From the NCBI GenBank assembly GCA_003963115.1, contig RXJQ01000020.1, positions 53,433-117,432 on the forward strand: a stretch of DNA of 64,000 nucleotides, read 5' to 3'. The number at the start of each line of letters is the position of its first letter. Position 1 is the stretch's first letter. The stretch is from Burkholderiales bacterium. Its GTDB lineage: Bacteria; Pseudomonadota; Gammaproteobacteria; Burkholderiales; Burkholderiaceae_C. The notes below the pieces were generated by a model. That model saw only the letters and a list, made by a program, of their open reading frames with translations. It was not told where the DNA came from and did not search any database. The position numbers and the translations under genes were made by a program. Of this stretch, positions 26,383 through 36,142 are shown in pieces.

Positions 26383-27027
26383 ATGCCCAACCAGAACCAG
26401 ACGATCAAGCCGCTTCTGCAACTCTCCCCGGTGATCCCGGTGCTGGTCATCGACAACACCGAGCAAGCCATCCCGCTGGCTCAGGCCCTGGTGGCCGGCG
26501 GCATCAAGGTGCTGGAGATCACGCTGCGCACGCCCAATGCGCTGGAGGTCATCAACCTGATTGCCCGCCATGTGCCCGATGCCGTGCTGGCCGCAGGCAC
26601 GGTGACCACGCCAGAACAGTGGGATGCCGCAGCACGCGCTGGCGCCCGCTTCGTGGTGTCCCCTGGCTTGACCCCAGGTCTGCTGGACGCCGCAGCATCC
26701 GCGCCTGTCCCACTGCTGCCTGGCGTGGCCACGGCCAGCGAACTGATGACGGCCCTGGATGCCGGCTTTGTCTGCTTCAAGTTCTTCCCCGCCCAACAAG
26801 CCGGCGGGGTGGGCATGCTCAAGGCTCTGGGCGGCCCCTTTGCGCAAGCCCTGTTCTGTCCCACGGGCGGCATCACCATCGACACCGCGCCAGACTACCT
26901 GGCGCTGCCCAACGTCGCCTGCGTGGGCGGCTCGTGGCTGGCCCCTGCCGCCCTGCTGAAGGCGGGTGACTGGGCCGCCATCACCGCCTTGGCTCAGGCC
27001 GCGTCGAGCTTGCGTCGCTCGGCTTGA
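26383..27027 (+). CDS. eda: KDPG/KHG aldolase
   Basis: The 214-residue enzyme is a class I aldolase of the KDPG type, with the catalytic Glu in LEITLRTPNAL and the Schiff-base Lys in FKFFPAQQAGGVG. It splits KDPG into pyruvate and glyceraldehyde-3-phosphate, ending the Entner-Doudoroff branch. It is translated just after edd. Its last 34 bases are also the 3' end of the minus-strand hydrolase gene, a real coding overlap between convergent genes. Confidence 0.95.
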   Translation: MPNQNQTIKPLLQLSPVIPVLVIDNTEQAIPLAQALVAGGIKVLEITLRTPNALEVINLIARHVPDAVLAAGTVTTPEQWDAAARAGARFVVSPGLTPGLLDAAASAPVPLLPGVATASELMTALDAGFVCFKFFPAQQAGGVGMLKALGGPFAQALFCPTGGITIDTAPDYLALPNVACVGGSWLAPAALLKAGDWAAITALAQAASSLRRSA

Positions 27028-27884
27028 GGCGCACGCCGCGTGAAACGGTCGTCGAGCCAGGCCCTCAGCGCGTGCAGCACTCGGATCTGATCCGGCTCGT
27101 TGAGCAGTTCGTGCGCCATGTGGTGAAAGCAGCGCGCATGGACCAAGGGCGGGGCGGCCTCGGCAAACTGCGCGGAACCCGCCGGGCTCACAATCTCGTC
27201 GGCACCGGCATACATCAGCAACGTGGGCTTGGCCCATTGCCCTGCCAGCGCCCGCACGTAGCCACCACCTTCCACGATGAAGCGGGCCAGGCGGGGGCTG
27301 ATGCGGTCGTGCACCAGCTCATCGGCCTTGTAGTCCCTCACCACCTCGGGGTCGCGGCAGATGGCGCGCGCATCAAAGCCGGTGCGCACGCACAGGTCCG
27401 GCAACAGCCGCCCCAGGCAGGCCATCAGCATCTGCTGCCCCCATGACACGTCGATGGCCAGCGCCGGCGAGATCATCACCACCGCATCCACATCGGTGTG
27501 CCCGGCGGGCGAGCGCGGCTCCAGCAGATCGGCTGTGTAGCAGCCCACCACCAGCCCCCCCATGCTGTGGCCCAGGAGCACCAGGGGGCCCTCGGGCCGC
27601 TCGGCGCGCACGCAGGCCACGACACGGGCGAGGTCATGCACCAGATCATCGTCCTGGTTCAGTCGGCCGCGGTCGCCAGGCGACAGGCCATGGCCGCGCT
27701 GGTCATAGCTTTCCACCGACCAGCCCCAATCATTGAGGTGCCTGGCCACATGCTCATAGCGGCCACTGTGCTCGGCGATCCCGTGCACCAGCACCACGGT
27801 GCCGCGTGGCTCGGCCAGGGGCCAGCGCCTGCGCACCAAATGGAGTCCATCTCGGGTCGGGATCGTTTCGCCTGCTGTGCTCAT
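26994..27884 (-). CDS. Alpha/beta hydrolase, monoacylglycerol lipase/lysophospholipase type
   Basis: The 296-residue cytoplasmic protein belongs to the Hydrolase_4/PldB-like family: oxyanion segment VLVHGIAEHSGRY, DQRGHGLSPGDRG and the nucleophile elbow GHSMGG with Ser107; the Asp and His follow in YAGADEIVSP and HHMAHELLNE. It probably cleaves monoacylglycerols or lysolipids. ATG 27884 was chosen over 27914 because the family starts near this methionine. The stop codon lies inside eda on the opposite strand. Confidence 0.88.
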   Translation of the reverse strand: MSTAGETIPTRDGLHLVRRRWPLAEPRGTVVLVHGIAEHSGRYEHVARHLNDWGWSVESYDQRGHGLSPGDRGRLNQDDDLVHDLARVVACVRAERPEGPLVLLGHSMGGLVVGCYTADLLEPRSPAGHTDVDAVVMISPALAIDVSWGQQMLMACLGRLLPDLCVRTGFDARAICRDPEVVRDYKADELVHDRISPRLARFIVEGGGYVRALAGQWAKPTLLMYAGADEIVSPAGSAQFAEAAPPLVHARCFHHMAHELLNEPDQIRVLHALRAWLDDRFTRRAPQAERRKLDAA

Positions 27885-28108
27885 TGTTTCTTGTCCATCC
27901 ACTCGCGCTGTCATACCAACAGTTACGCGGATCTTGCCGAACCCGCGCTAAGCTGTCTTACCAGCGCATGCAGCGCTTTTGCGCCTGGACGCAAGCGCCT
28001 TGCAAAAGCACAGGCCAGACCGATGAAGTTGTCGTCGACTCGGGAAAACACGACATGACACCGGCCTGACAAGGCCGCACAGTCGCGCCGCAAGAGAGGA
28101 CAAATCAC

Positions 28109-28924
28109 ATGAGCGTCTCATCCACGTCAAGCGATCTACCCTGGTCCGTGAAGTACCAGCGGCATGGTCGGATCTTGGCGTTGAGTCTGGCAGCCGGGGC
28201 GTTGCTGGCCTTCATCGGCGCCAGCTGGGTCAGTTACGATCATGATCGTTTGCGAGACCCTGTCCCCGCAGTTCAACCGGGGAAGACAGAGCCGGCAGAG
28301 AGTGCTCAACCACTGTTTGCTGGCTGGATCCAGCCTGGACAGGCTGACTTCGGCCAAAAGCGCGCAGCTGGCACCGCAGACCTCCCACGCTGGGTACTCG
28401 CCACCGAACCCAGCGAGCAGGAAACTCAAGCATTGCAAGCCGTACTCGCAGACCGCCCCGACAAAGACAGCGAGCTGGCCCGCCTCATCGACTACACCCG
28501 CTTCCAGAAGCAGGTGGCCCTTTGGAGCGAGTTGCAGAACGGCCCCATGAACAGCGAGCGCGCCACACTGATCCAGCATCTGCTCGATGTGTTGCCCGCC
28601 CACTACAACCGTGGCGAGTTGCTGGGGCCGCAGGCCTTGTTGATGGCCAAGGCCTTGATCAAGGAACTGGAGCCCAATCCCCAGTTGCAAAGTGAGCGTC
28701 TGGCCGATGCCAAATCGAGGCTAGAGGAACGCGCGCCCACCATCAACGAAAGCCAGCTTGCCTCGCAAGAAGCCTTCGAATCCTTCCAGCAGCAGCAAAA
28801 GCAGATCGTCAGCGAGTACGAGGCCCAGCCTGCGGACCAGCACAACCCGCTGCAACTCGAAGCCCGACTGGATGCCGCCGCCCGCCGCAATCTGCTGGAT
28901 GGCCCCCTGACCACTGTCCGTTGA
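28109..28924 (+). CDS. Membrane-anchored protein of unknown function
   Basis: I do not recognise this 271-residue protein. It has a basic start, one hydrophobic segment at about 22-42 (ILALSLAAGALLAFIGASW), a proline-rich linker, and then a mostly helical, charged and glutamine-rich periplasmic part (about 95-265) with likely coiled-coil stretches around SQEAFESFQQQQKQIVSEYEAQ. The topology recalls the anchored lipase-specific foldases, but I see no foldase signature, so this is only a shape comparison. The AraC-type gene starts 7 bases later, so the two form an operon. GAGAGGA provides the ribosome site. Confidence 0.7.
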   Translation: MSVSSTSSDLPWSVKYQRHGRILALSLAAGALLAFIGASWVSYDHDRLRDPVPAVQPGKTEPAESAQPLFAGWIQPGQADFGQKRAAGTADLPRWVLATEPSEQETQALQAVLADRPDKDSELARLIDYTRFQKQVALWSELQNGPMNSERATLIQHLLDVLPAHYNRGELLGPQALLMAKALIKELEPNPQLQSERLADAKSRLEERAPTINESQLASQEAFESFQQQQKQIVSEYEAQPADQHNPLQLEARLDAAARRNLLDGPLTTVR

Positions 28925-28931
28925 CGCCTTG

Positions 28932-29987
28932 ATGCAAGCGGTACAAGCCAGCCTGTGCACCGTGCACCTGGGCTACCTGCTGATGCTCGTTGACTGCCTC
29001 AGGCAGGACGGCCTGGATGTCGACACCATCTTCGGTTCGGCTTACCTGCAGGAACTGGCCGCGCTCGACCCCAACACCCGCCGCCCCATCGAAGAGTGGG
29101 AAGCCCTGGTGGACAAGGCGCAGCCCCACGCCGAGCGCGATGTGGCACTGCGCATGGCCGAGTTCGTCAAGCCCTGGGACACCGGCCCCATCGGCTTCAT
29201 CACCATGGCCAGCCGCAATTTGCGCGAAGCGGCCGAATCGCTGGCCCAGTTCTACAACCTGCTCAACGACGTCTACACCTTGCTGGCCGAGCTGGTCGAC
29301 GAGCGCTTCGAAATCGCCATGCTGCCCTTGAGCGCGCACCACTCGCCCGCGCTGGAACGCCTCACCCTGGCCACCATTTGCTGGCATGGCCGTTGGCTGT
29401 CGCGCCGGGCCGATCTGCAGTTCGATGTCGATTTCGCCTTCCCCGAGCCGCCGCCATCCCAGTTGGCCGTGCTCAAGAAGATCTTCGGCGGGCAGATCCG
29501 CTTCGACGCCGCCCGCTCCGCCCTGCTGGGCCCGGCCGAGTACGAAATCCTGCAGGTCTCGCGCGGCGACCATGGCGTGCAGGAAACGCTGCGCGCCCAG
29601 CTCATGGCCGAGATGAGCTCGCTGCAGGACGCCTCGACCAGTTTCGTGCACAAGGTCGAGCGCATCATCAAGACCCGGCTCGAAACCGGGCACGTGAGCC
29701 TGGAAGACATCGCCGAGGACGCGGGCGTGTCCGTGCGCACCTTGCAAACCAGGCTGGAAGAAAGCGGACTGAATTTCCGCGCCCTGCTCGACCGCATGCG
29801 CCACGCCCAGGTGCTGCTTTACATGGGCGATCTCGATCTGTCGTTGATTGACATGGCCCACATGCTGGGCTTTGCCACCCAGTCGAGCTTCCACCATGCC
29901 TTCAAGCGCTGGACGGGCATGACGCCCGGCGCCTACCGCAAGCAGCGGCTCAAGGCGGGCATCAGCAACAAGGGCCTGGTTCTCTAG
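28932..29987 (+). CDS. AraC-family transcriptional regulator
   Basis: The 351-residue regulator has an N-terminal ligand/dimerisation domain of the arabinose-binding-like type found in OruR/ArgR-like AraC proteins (about 10-200) and a C-terminal double helix-turn-helix (about 245-340): VSLEDIAEDAGVSVRTLQTRLEESG and SLIDMAHMLGFATQSSFHHAFKRWTGMTPGAYR. The start is ATG 28932; a TTG immediately before is also possible. It follows the unknown anchored protein by 7 bases. Its targets may include the transporter operon downstream, but this is inference from position only. Confidence 0.9.
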   Translation: MQAVQASLCTVHLGYLLMLVDCLRQDGLDVDTIFGSAYLQELAALDPNTRRPIEEWEALVDKAQPHAERDVALRMAEFVKPWDTGPIGFITMASRNLREAAESLAQFYNLLNDVYTLLAELVDERFEIAMLPLSAHHSPALERLTLATICWHGRWLSRRADLQFDVDFAFPEPPPSQLAVLKKIFGGQIRFDAARSALLGPAEYEILQVSRGDHGVQETLRAQLMAEMSSLQDASTSFVHKVERIIKTRLETGHVSLEDIAEDAGVSVRTLQTRLEESGLNFRALLDRMRHAQVLLYMGDLDLSLIDMAHMLGFATQSSFHHAFKRWTGMTPGAYRKQRLKAGISNKGLVL

Positions 29988-29993
29988 CCCGAA

Positions 29994-30051
29994 TGCATGG
30001 GCCTCATCCCATCTGACTTCATGCCCCTCCAGATGAAGGGTGGCCCATGCA
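29994..30051 (+). terminator. Large two-part hairpin directly after the AraC gene
   Basis: A perfect 10-bp outer stem (TGCATGGGCC at 29994-30003 and GGCCCATGCA at 30042-30051) encloses an inner 6-bp stem CATCTG/CAGATG. It begins 6 bases after the stop codon. No U-tract follows, so it may be a transcript-end structure or a protein-binding palindrome and not a canonical terminator. Confidence 0.5.
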
Positions 30052-30327
30052 ATCCCTTAGCTGGCACCAAATGCACCTGACTTAGGCTCTGTGCATTCCC
30101 TGATGACGCAGGCAGCAAATGCCCGCCACCAAGATGCCACTCGCCACGCCACATTGCACATGCACGACATGTCTCATTTCACAAGGCGGTAGACAGGACC
30201 CGACCATACGGTAACAATTTTGTCCACCCGGATAACCCGATATGCCATCCGTTCAAGGGTCGGCACAACGATTATCGTTAGGGGTCACAGGACAGTGCAA
30301 AATCTCCATCTTTAGCCTTGTAACGCC
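30052..30327. promoter_or_regulatory. Upstream region of the transporter operon with a short palindrome
   Basis: No gene is visible between the AraC gene and the adaptor gene. A perfect inverted repeat AACGA-TTA-TCGTT lies at 30267-30279, about 50 bases before the adaptor start, and a looser AATGCAC/GTGCATT pair lies at 30070-30076 and 30091-30097. The first is a plausible operator. I could not assign a confident -10/-35 pair. Confidence 0.4.
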
Positions 30328-31566
30328 ATGACAGATGTACCCGCCGCCGCGCCATCGGCCCTCTCCAAGCTCAAGATTGACAGAGGCGTTCAGGCTTCCG
30401 CAGGCAAAAAGAAGAGCATCCTGCCCTGGGCCGCACTGGCCATCGTGGCAATTGGCGTCGCTGCCTACTACTTTGTCCCCCGCTCCGTGGACGTGGCCTC
30501 CACCTCGGTGGTGATGAGCACGCCCTCGCAGCAGTATGTGCAGCTGACCGCATCGGGTTATGTCGTGGCCCAGCGCCGCGCCGCCGTCGCGTCCAAGGCC
30601 TCTGGCCGCCTGATCGAGCTCAAGGTGCGTGAAGGCTCCCAGCTCAAGAAGGACGACCTGATCGCCAGACTTGACGCCAGCGACATCAAGGCCGCCATCC
30701 TCGGCGCCGAAGCCGCCGTGCACCAAGCCGAAGCCAATGTGCGCCAGAACACGGTGCAGTTGATCCAGGCCAGAGCGGATCTGGCTCGCGCCCGCAGCCT
30801 GGAGGCGCAAGGCTTCGTGTCTCCGCAAACCGTTGAGAATGCCCTGGCCAAGAACAAGGCCGCCTTTGCCGCTACGGCTGCTGCCCAAGCTGCGCTGGAA
30901 CAGGCCCAGGCCCAGTTGAAGGCCCAAAGGGTGGCGCAGGACTACACCGAGATCCGCGCACCGTTTGACGGTGTCGTGCTGGTCAAGAACGCCAACGTGG
31001 GCGACATCATCACCCCCATGTCCAGCGCCGCTGGTGCACAGGGTGCCGTGGTCACCATGGCCGACATGAGCACACTCGAAGTCGAGGCAGACGTGTCGGA
31101 AGGCAATCTGTCGAAGACCAAGGTTGGCCAGCCCGTCGAGGTCACGCTCGACGCCCTGCCCTCGGTGCGCTTTCGCGCCCATGTGTCCGGCATCGTGCCC
31201 ACGGTGGACCGCGCCAAGGCCACGGTGATGACCAAGATCCGCTTCGATCAGCTCGATCCGCGCATCCTGCCCGAGATGAGCGCCAAGGTGAGTTTCCTGT
31301 CGCAGGAAATCAGCGCCTCGGACCAGGAGCCCGTGATGGCCGTAGCCAACACCGCACTGGTCAACCGCGATGGCAGCGATGTGGTCTACAAGATCAAGAG
31401 TGCGGACGGTAGCAGCAACACCGTCGAGGAAGTGCCCGTGAAGGCCTTGCGCAAGCTGGGTGACCTGCGTGAAGTCAGCGGCAACATCAAGGCTGGCGAC
31501 AAGCTGGTGGCCACGCCGCCCACTTCACTGCGCAATGGCTCCCGCGTGAACCTCGGCGCTTCCTGA
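30328..31566 (+). CDS. MacA/HlyD-like periplasmic adaptor subunit
   Basis: The 412-residue protein has a cytoplasmic N-terminus, one membrane helix at about 31-50, a lipoyl-like half-motif (GRLIELKVREGSQLKKDDLIARLD), a long alpha-helical hairpin (about 125-205, rich in Ala and Gln) and a second lipoyl half and beta-barrel (DYTEIRAPFDGVVLVKNANVGD). This is the architecture of membrane-fusion proteins that link an inner membrane pump to the outer membrane. It opens an operon with an ATPase and two permeases, so it belongs to a MacAB-type or lipoprotein-export-like ABC system. Substrate unknown. Confidence 0.92.
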   Translation: MTDVPAAAPSALSKLKIDRGVQASAGKKKSILPWAALAIVAIGVAAYYFVPRSVDVASTSVVMSTPSQQYVQLTASGYVVAQRRAAVASKASGRLIELKVREGSQLKKDDLIARLDASDIKAAILGAEAAVHQAEANVRQNTVQLIQARADLARARSLEAQGFVSPQTVENALAKNKAAFAATAAAQAALEQAQAQLKAQRVAQDYTEIRAPFDGVVLVKNANVGDIITPMSSAAGAQGAVVTMADMSTLEVEADVSEGNLSKTKVGQPVEVTLDALPSVRFRAHVSGIVPTVDRAKATVMTKIRFDQLDPRILPEMSAKVSFLSQEISASDQEPVMAVANTALVNRDGSDVVYKIKSADGSSNTVEEVPVKALRKLGDLREVSGNIKAGDKLVATPPTSLRNGSRVNLGAS

Positions 31567-31586
31567 ATCAGCCCTTCGCACTGACC

Positions 31587-32303
<717 letters not shown>

Positions 32304-32306
32304 CGA

Positions 32307-33467
32307 ATGTTCCTTTTCAAGCTCCTCTTGAAGAACGCGTTCAGGCACAAGCTGCGCACACTGCTGACCATGGTCGGCCTGATCGTGGCCATCAGCGCCT
32401 TCGGCCTGCTGCGGACCATCGTGGACGCCTGGTATGCCGGCGTGGAAGGCACGTCGAGCACGCGCCTGATCACCCGCAGCGCGATCTCGCTGGGTTACCC
32501 GCTGCCCGTCTACTACGCCGACCGCATCAAGAAGATCGACGGCGTCACCGGCGTGACCTGGCTGAACTGGTTCGGCGGGGTCTACATCGACAACCGCAAC
32601 TTCTTCGCCCGCATGGCGGTGGACGCCAACAGCTACTTCCCCCTCTTTCCCGAGTTCCAGATCAGCAAAGAAGAGCAGGCCGCCTTCATGGCCGACCGCC
32701 AGGGGGTCATCCTCGGGCGCAAGACCGCACAGCGCTTTGGCTGGAAGGTGGGCGACACCATTCCCCTGAGCGGCACCATCTACCCCGGCAACTGGACCTT
32801 CAACATCCGTGGCATCTACACCGTCAAGGACGCGCGCTTCGATGAGACCCTGATGCTGCTGCACTGGAGCCTGATCGACGAGAGCGTGAAGAAGCGCCTG
32901 GGCTCCTTGGCCGCCAACCAGGTGGGTCTGTTCATGGTGGGCATCAAGGACCCCAGCAAGGCCTCGGTCATCTCGCAGGAGATCGACACGCTGTTCAGGA
33001 ACTCCGTGGCCGAGACCCGCACTGAGACCGAGAAGGCCTTCCAACTGGGCGTGGTCTCCATGAGCAAGGCCATCCTGATGGCGATCCGCGCGGTGAGCTT
33101 CGTGGTGATCCTCATCATCATGGCCGTCATGGCCAATACCATGACCATGACCGCGCGCGAGCGGCTGGCCGAGTACGCGACGCTCAAGGCTCTGGGGTTT
33201 TCGCCGGGCTTCGTCGTCAAACTGCTGTTTGGCGAAAGCATGCTGATCGCGCTCATTGGCGGCGTGGTGGGCATCGGCATGACCTTCCCGCTGGCCAAGG
33301 GCTTTTTGCTGCAGACCAACAATGTGTTCAAGGTCTTCGAGATCTCGCAGGAGACCATGGCCTTTCAGGCCGTCGCGGCCTTGATCGTGGGCCTGATCGC
33401 CGCCATGTGGCCCGCCTGGAAGATGTCGCGCATCGACATCGTGCAGGGCCTGCGCCATGTGGCCTGA
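32307..33467 (+). CDS. FtsX/MacB-like ABC permease, first subunit
   Basis: The 386-residue permease has an N-terminal helix ([22 protein letters not shown]), a large periplasmic MacB-type domain (about 45-250) and three C-terminal helices around residues 262-285, 305-335 and 350-375. This is the four-helix FtsX/MacB fold. Unlike MacB itself the ATPase is a separate protein. A second permease follows after 18 bases, so the pump is probably a heterodimer. Confidence 0.92.
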   Translation: MFLFKLLLKNAFRHKLRTLLTMVGLIVAISAFGLLRTIVDAWYAGVEGTSSTRLITRSAISLGYPLPVYYADRIKKIDGVTGVTWLNWFGGVYIDNRNFFARMAVDANSYFPLFPEFQISKEEQAAFMADRQGVILGRKTAQRFGWKVGDTIPLSGTIYPGNWTFNIRGIYTVKDARFDETLMLLHWSLIDESVKKRLGSLAANQVGLFMVGIKDPSKASVISQEIDTLFRNSVAETRTETEKAFQLGVVSMSKAILMAIRAVSFVVILIIMAVMANTMTMTARERLAEYATLKALGFSPGFVVKLLFGESMLIALIGGVVGIGMTFPLAKGFLLQTNNVFKVFEISQETMAFQAVAALIVGLIAAMWPAWKMSRIDIVQGLRHVA

Positions 33468-33485
33468 TGTAAGGGAGACCGCAGC

Positions 33486-34655
33486 GTGAGAGCCATCCCC
33501 CTGTCCTACGTCATGCGCAACCTGTGGGTGCGCCGCGTCACCACCGTGCTCACGGCCGGCGGCATGTCGCTGGTGGTCTTCGTGTTCGCCACCGTGCTGA
33601 TGATGAGCGAGGGCATCAAGGAGACCATGGTCGCCACCGGCCAGCCCGACAACGTGATCGTGCTGCGCAAAGGCTCGGGCACCGAGATCAACTCGGCCAT
33701 CCTGCGCACGCAGGCCAGCAGCCTGGAGGCCCTTCCGGGCATTGCCACTGACAGTGAAGGCCACCGCCTGCTCGCCCGCGAGACTGTGGTGCTCAACAAC
33801 CTGCCCAAGCGCGACTCCGAAGACACGGCCAACGTGACCATGCGCGGTACCACGCAGATCGGCCTGGGCATCCGCCCGCAAGTCAAGCTGGTGCAAGGCC
33901 GCATGTTCCGGCCCGGCACCTCCGAGATCATCGTCGGGCAGGCCGTGGCCAAGGGCTTTGCCAACATCAGCCTGGGCAGCACCTTGATGATGGCCGGTCG
34001 CGAATGGACGATCGTCGGCATCTTCGACGCCGAGCGCAGCGGCTTCGACTCCGAGATCTGGGCCGACAGCGACACGGTGACCCAGGCCTTCAGGCGCTCG
34101 GTCTACTCCGACATCATCTTCAAGCTCAACACCATCGAGGCCTTCCCTGCCGTGGCCAAGGCCATCGCCGACGACCCGCAATTGCAGCTCGACGTGAAGC
34201 TGGAACGACGCTTCTATGCCGACCAGTCCGAGGGCATGACCCGTTTTATTACCTTGCTTGGCCTGTCGCTGTCGGTGATCTTCTCCATCGGGGCTATAGT
34301 GGGCGCCATGATCACCATGTTCGCAGCCGTGGCCTCCCGCATCGGCGAGATTGGCACCTTGCGCGCACTGGGCTTCCGCAAGGAGGCGGTGCTGCTGGCC
34401 TTCCTGGGCGAAGCCCTGGGTCTGGCCCTGGTAGGGGGGCTGGTGGGACTGGCCGGGGCTTCGGCCATGCAGTCGGTCAACATCTCTACGCTGAACATGG
34501 CGACCTTCTCCGAGCTCGCCTTCCGCTTCAAGCTGACCTGGGTGGTGTCGATCGAGACCATGGCCTTTGCCCTGTTGATGGGCTTCCTGGGCGGTTTTGT
34601 GCCGGCGTGGCGTGCCGGCCAGCTCAGCATCATCGAGTGCCTGCGACAGGCTTGA
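33486..34655 (+). CDS. FtsX/MacB-like ABC permease, second subunit
   Basis: The 389-residue protein has the same layout as the preceding permease: N-terminal helix (VTTVLTAGGMSLVVFVFATVLM), periplasmic domain with TSEIIVGQAVAKGFANISLG and three C-terminal helices. It starts at GTG 33486, with GGAG upstream. Sequence differs clearly from its partner, in agreement with a heterodimeric pump. The secreted hydrolase gene begins a few bases after its stop and may overlap if a TTG start is used. Confidence 0.92.
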   Translation: MRAIPLSYVMRNLWVRRVTTVLTAGGMSLVVFVFATVLMMSEGIKETMVATGQPDNVIVLRKGSGTEINSAILRTQASSLEALPGIATDSEGHRLLARETVVLNNLPKRDSEDTANVTMRGTTQIGLGIRPQVKLVQGRMFRPGTSEIIVGQAVAKGFANISLGSTLMMAGREWTIVGIFDAERSGFDSEIWADSDTVTQAFRRSVYSDIIFKLNTIEAFPAVAKAIADDPQLQLDVKLERRFYADQSEGMTRFITLLGLSLSVIFSIGAIVGAMITMFAAVASRIGEIGTLRALGFRKEAVLLAFLGEALGLALVGGLVGLAGASAMQSVNISTLNMATFSELAFRFKLTWVVSIETMAFALLMGFLGGFVPAWRAGQLSIIECLRQA

Positions 34656-34666
34656 CGGATACGGAA

Positions 34667-36130
34667 GTGGGCTGGAACGCCTCCAGGTTCAGGTACAGCG
34701 CCAAGCCAGCCGCTCGTGGTTGGCCGACCTTCGCGCACCGCGTGGTCGCCATGGGCGTACTGATGGCCCTGTACCTGCTGATCTGCCCACGCGCCGCCCA
34801 GGCGGCCAGTCTGCTGCCCTTCACCCAGGGACAGGCCAGTTCCAGCCGACAAGGCCAGATGCCAGCCTTGGGCTATGTCGAAGAAGAGTGGCGCCTGCGC
34901 GGCCGGGCCAGCAGCTACGCGGCCGATGGCAAGTGGCAGGACGACGGCCTGTGGTCGGTCAAAGCCGACAAGGCACCGCACGACTATGAAACCCGTGTCC
35001 TGATCCGCCGCCCCCGGGACCCGTCGCGCTTCAACGGCACGGTGCTGGTCGAGTGGATGAACACAGGCCTGGGCTTCGATCTCGATGGCGCCTGGATGCT
35101 CACGCGCGACGAGATCGTGCGCGAGGGCTATATCTGGGTGGGCGTCAGCGCCGAAGCCGCCAGTGTCAGTAAGCTAAAGGGCATGAACCCGGTGCGCTAT
35201 GCCACCTCACAGGTGCAGGCCGACAATGGTCAGGCCTACGACATTTACACCCAGGCCGCTACCCTGTTGCGCCCCATGGCCGCCCAATGGGCCGCGCAAG
35301 CCAAGGGCTCTCCCGGGCCGCATCTGCTGGCCCTGGGCTACTCGCAATCAGGCTCCTACCTCATCACCTACATCAACGCTTTCCAGCCCATCACACACGC
35401 CTTCGACGGTTTCTACCTGGCCAGCACCGCCGCCGTGGGCATGCCGCTCACCACCTCAGGCGCACGCTACTTCAACCCGCAATACCGCGCCGAACCCAGC
35501 GCGCCCGTGATGCAGGTGTCCACCGAGATGGAGGTGATGGTGGGCTGGCAGCTGTCCAAAACGCCCGACACCCAGGCACTGCGCCACTGGGAGATCCCCG
35601 GGGCCGTGCACCTGGACAAGTACCTGCAGCAAGAGGTCATCAATGCGGACCTCAGCGGCCAGCACATGAGCCTGCCCGACTGCATCAAGCCCACCAACAC
35701 CCTGCCCACACGCGTCTTCAACAAGGCCGCTTTGCATGCCCTGCATGATTGGGTCACGCAGGGCAAGGCCCCCCCCGTGGCACCACGCATGCAACGCAAC
35801 AGCTGGGGCTTCATTCGCTACGACGAAGTGGGCAACGCGATGGGTGGCCTGCGCATGCCCGACCTGGACCTGCCCGTGGCCGAGTACGGCATGTACAGCA
35901 ACGTCCCACGTCGTGGCTGGAGTGCGACCACGTTCTACGCCTGCATGGCTGGCGGCAGCCGCAACCCGCTCGATGCCGACAAGCTGCGTGCACGTTATCC
36001 CAGTGGCGAACAGGCCTACTTCGAGGCCTACAAGCGCGCGGCGGATCAATTGCTGGCCAAGGGCTTCTTGCTGGCCCCCGATCACGCCGTGCTGCTGGAG
36101 CAAGCCAAGGCCATCAAGCTGCCGCACTGA
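34667..36130 (+). CDS. Secreted alpha/beta-hydrolase domain protein
   Basis: The ~487-residue protein has a signal peptide (basic residues, then MGVLMALYLLICPRAAQA) and an alpha/beta-hydrolase domain of the type with nucleophile elbow GYSQSG (LALGYSQSGSYLITYINAF). Other conserved pieces are VLVEWMNTG and PGAVHLD. Its substrate is unknown. The start is uncertain: GTG 34667 gives a basic n-region, ATG 34751 gives a shorter signal without one, and the frame stays open far upstream across the permease gene, which I discard. Position at the end of the pump operon suggests it acts on, or is exported beside, the pump's cargo. Confidence 0.75.
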   Translation: MGWNASRFRYSAKPAARGWPTFAHRVVAMGVLMALYLLICPRAAQAASLLPFTQGQASSSRQGQMPALGYVEEEWRLRGRASSYAADGKWQDDGLWSVKADKAPHDYETRVLIRRPRDPSRFNGTVLVEWMNTGLGFDLDGAWMLTRDEIVREGYIWVGVSAEAASVSKLKGMNPVRYATSQVQADNGQAYDIYTQAATLLRPMAAQWAAQAKGSPGPHLLALGYSQSGSYLITYINAFQPITHAFDGFYLASTAAVGMPLTTSGARYFNPQYRAEPSAPVMQVSTEMEVMVGWQLSKTPDTQALRHWEIPGAVHLDKYLQQEVINADLSGQHMSLPDCIKPTNTLPTRVFNKAALHALHDWVTQGKAPPVAPRMQRNSWGFIRYDEVGNAMGGLRMPDLDLPVAEYGMYSNVPRRGWSATTFYACMAGGSRNPLDADKLRARYPSGEQAYFEAYKRAADQLLAKGFLLAPDHAVLLEQAKAIKLPH

Positions 36131-36142
36131 GCTGGCAGGCGA

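Noticed and set aside
34004..34666. An upstream extension of the secreted hydrolase frame
   Set aside because: It overlaps the second permease in another frame, is Arg/Gly-rich shadow sequence and lies ahead of a good signal peptide.
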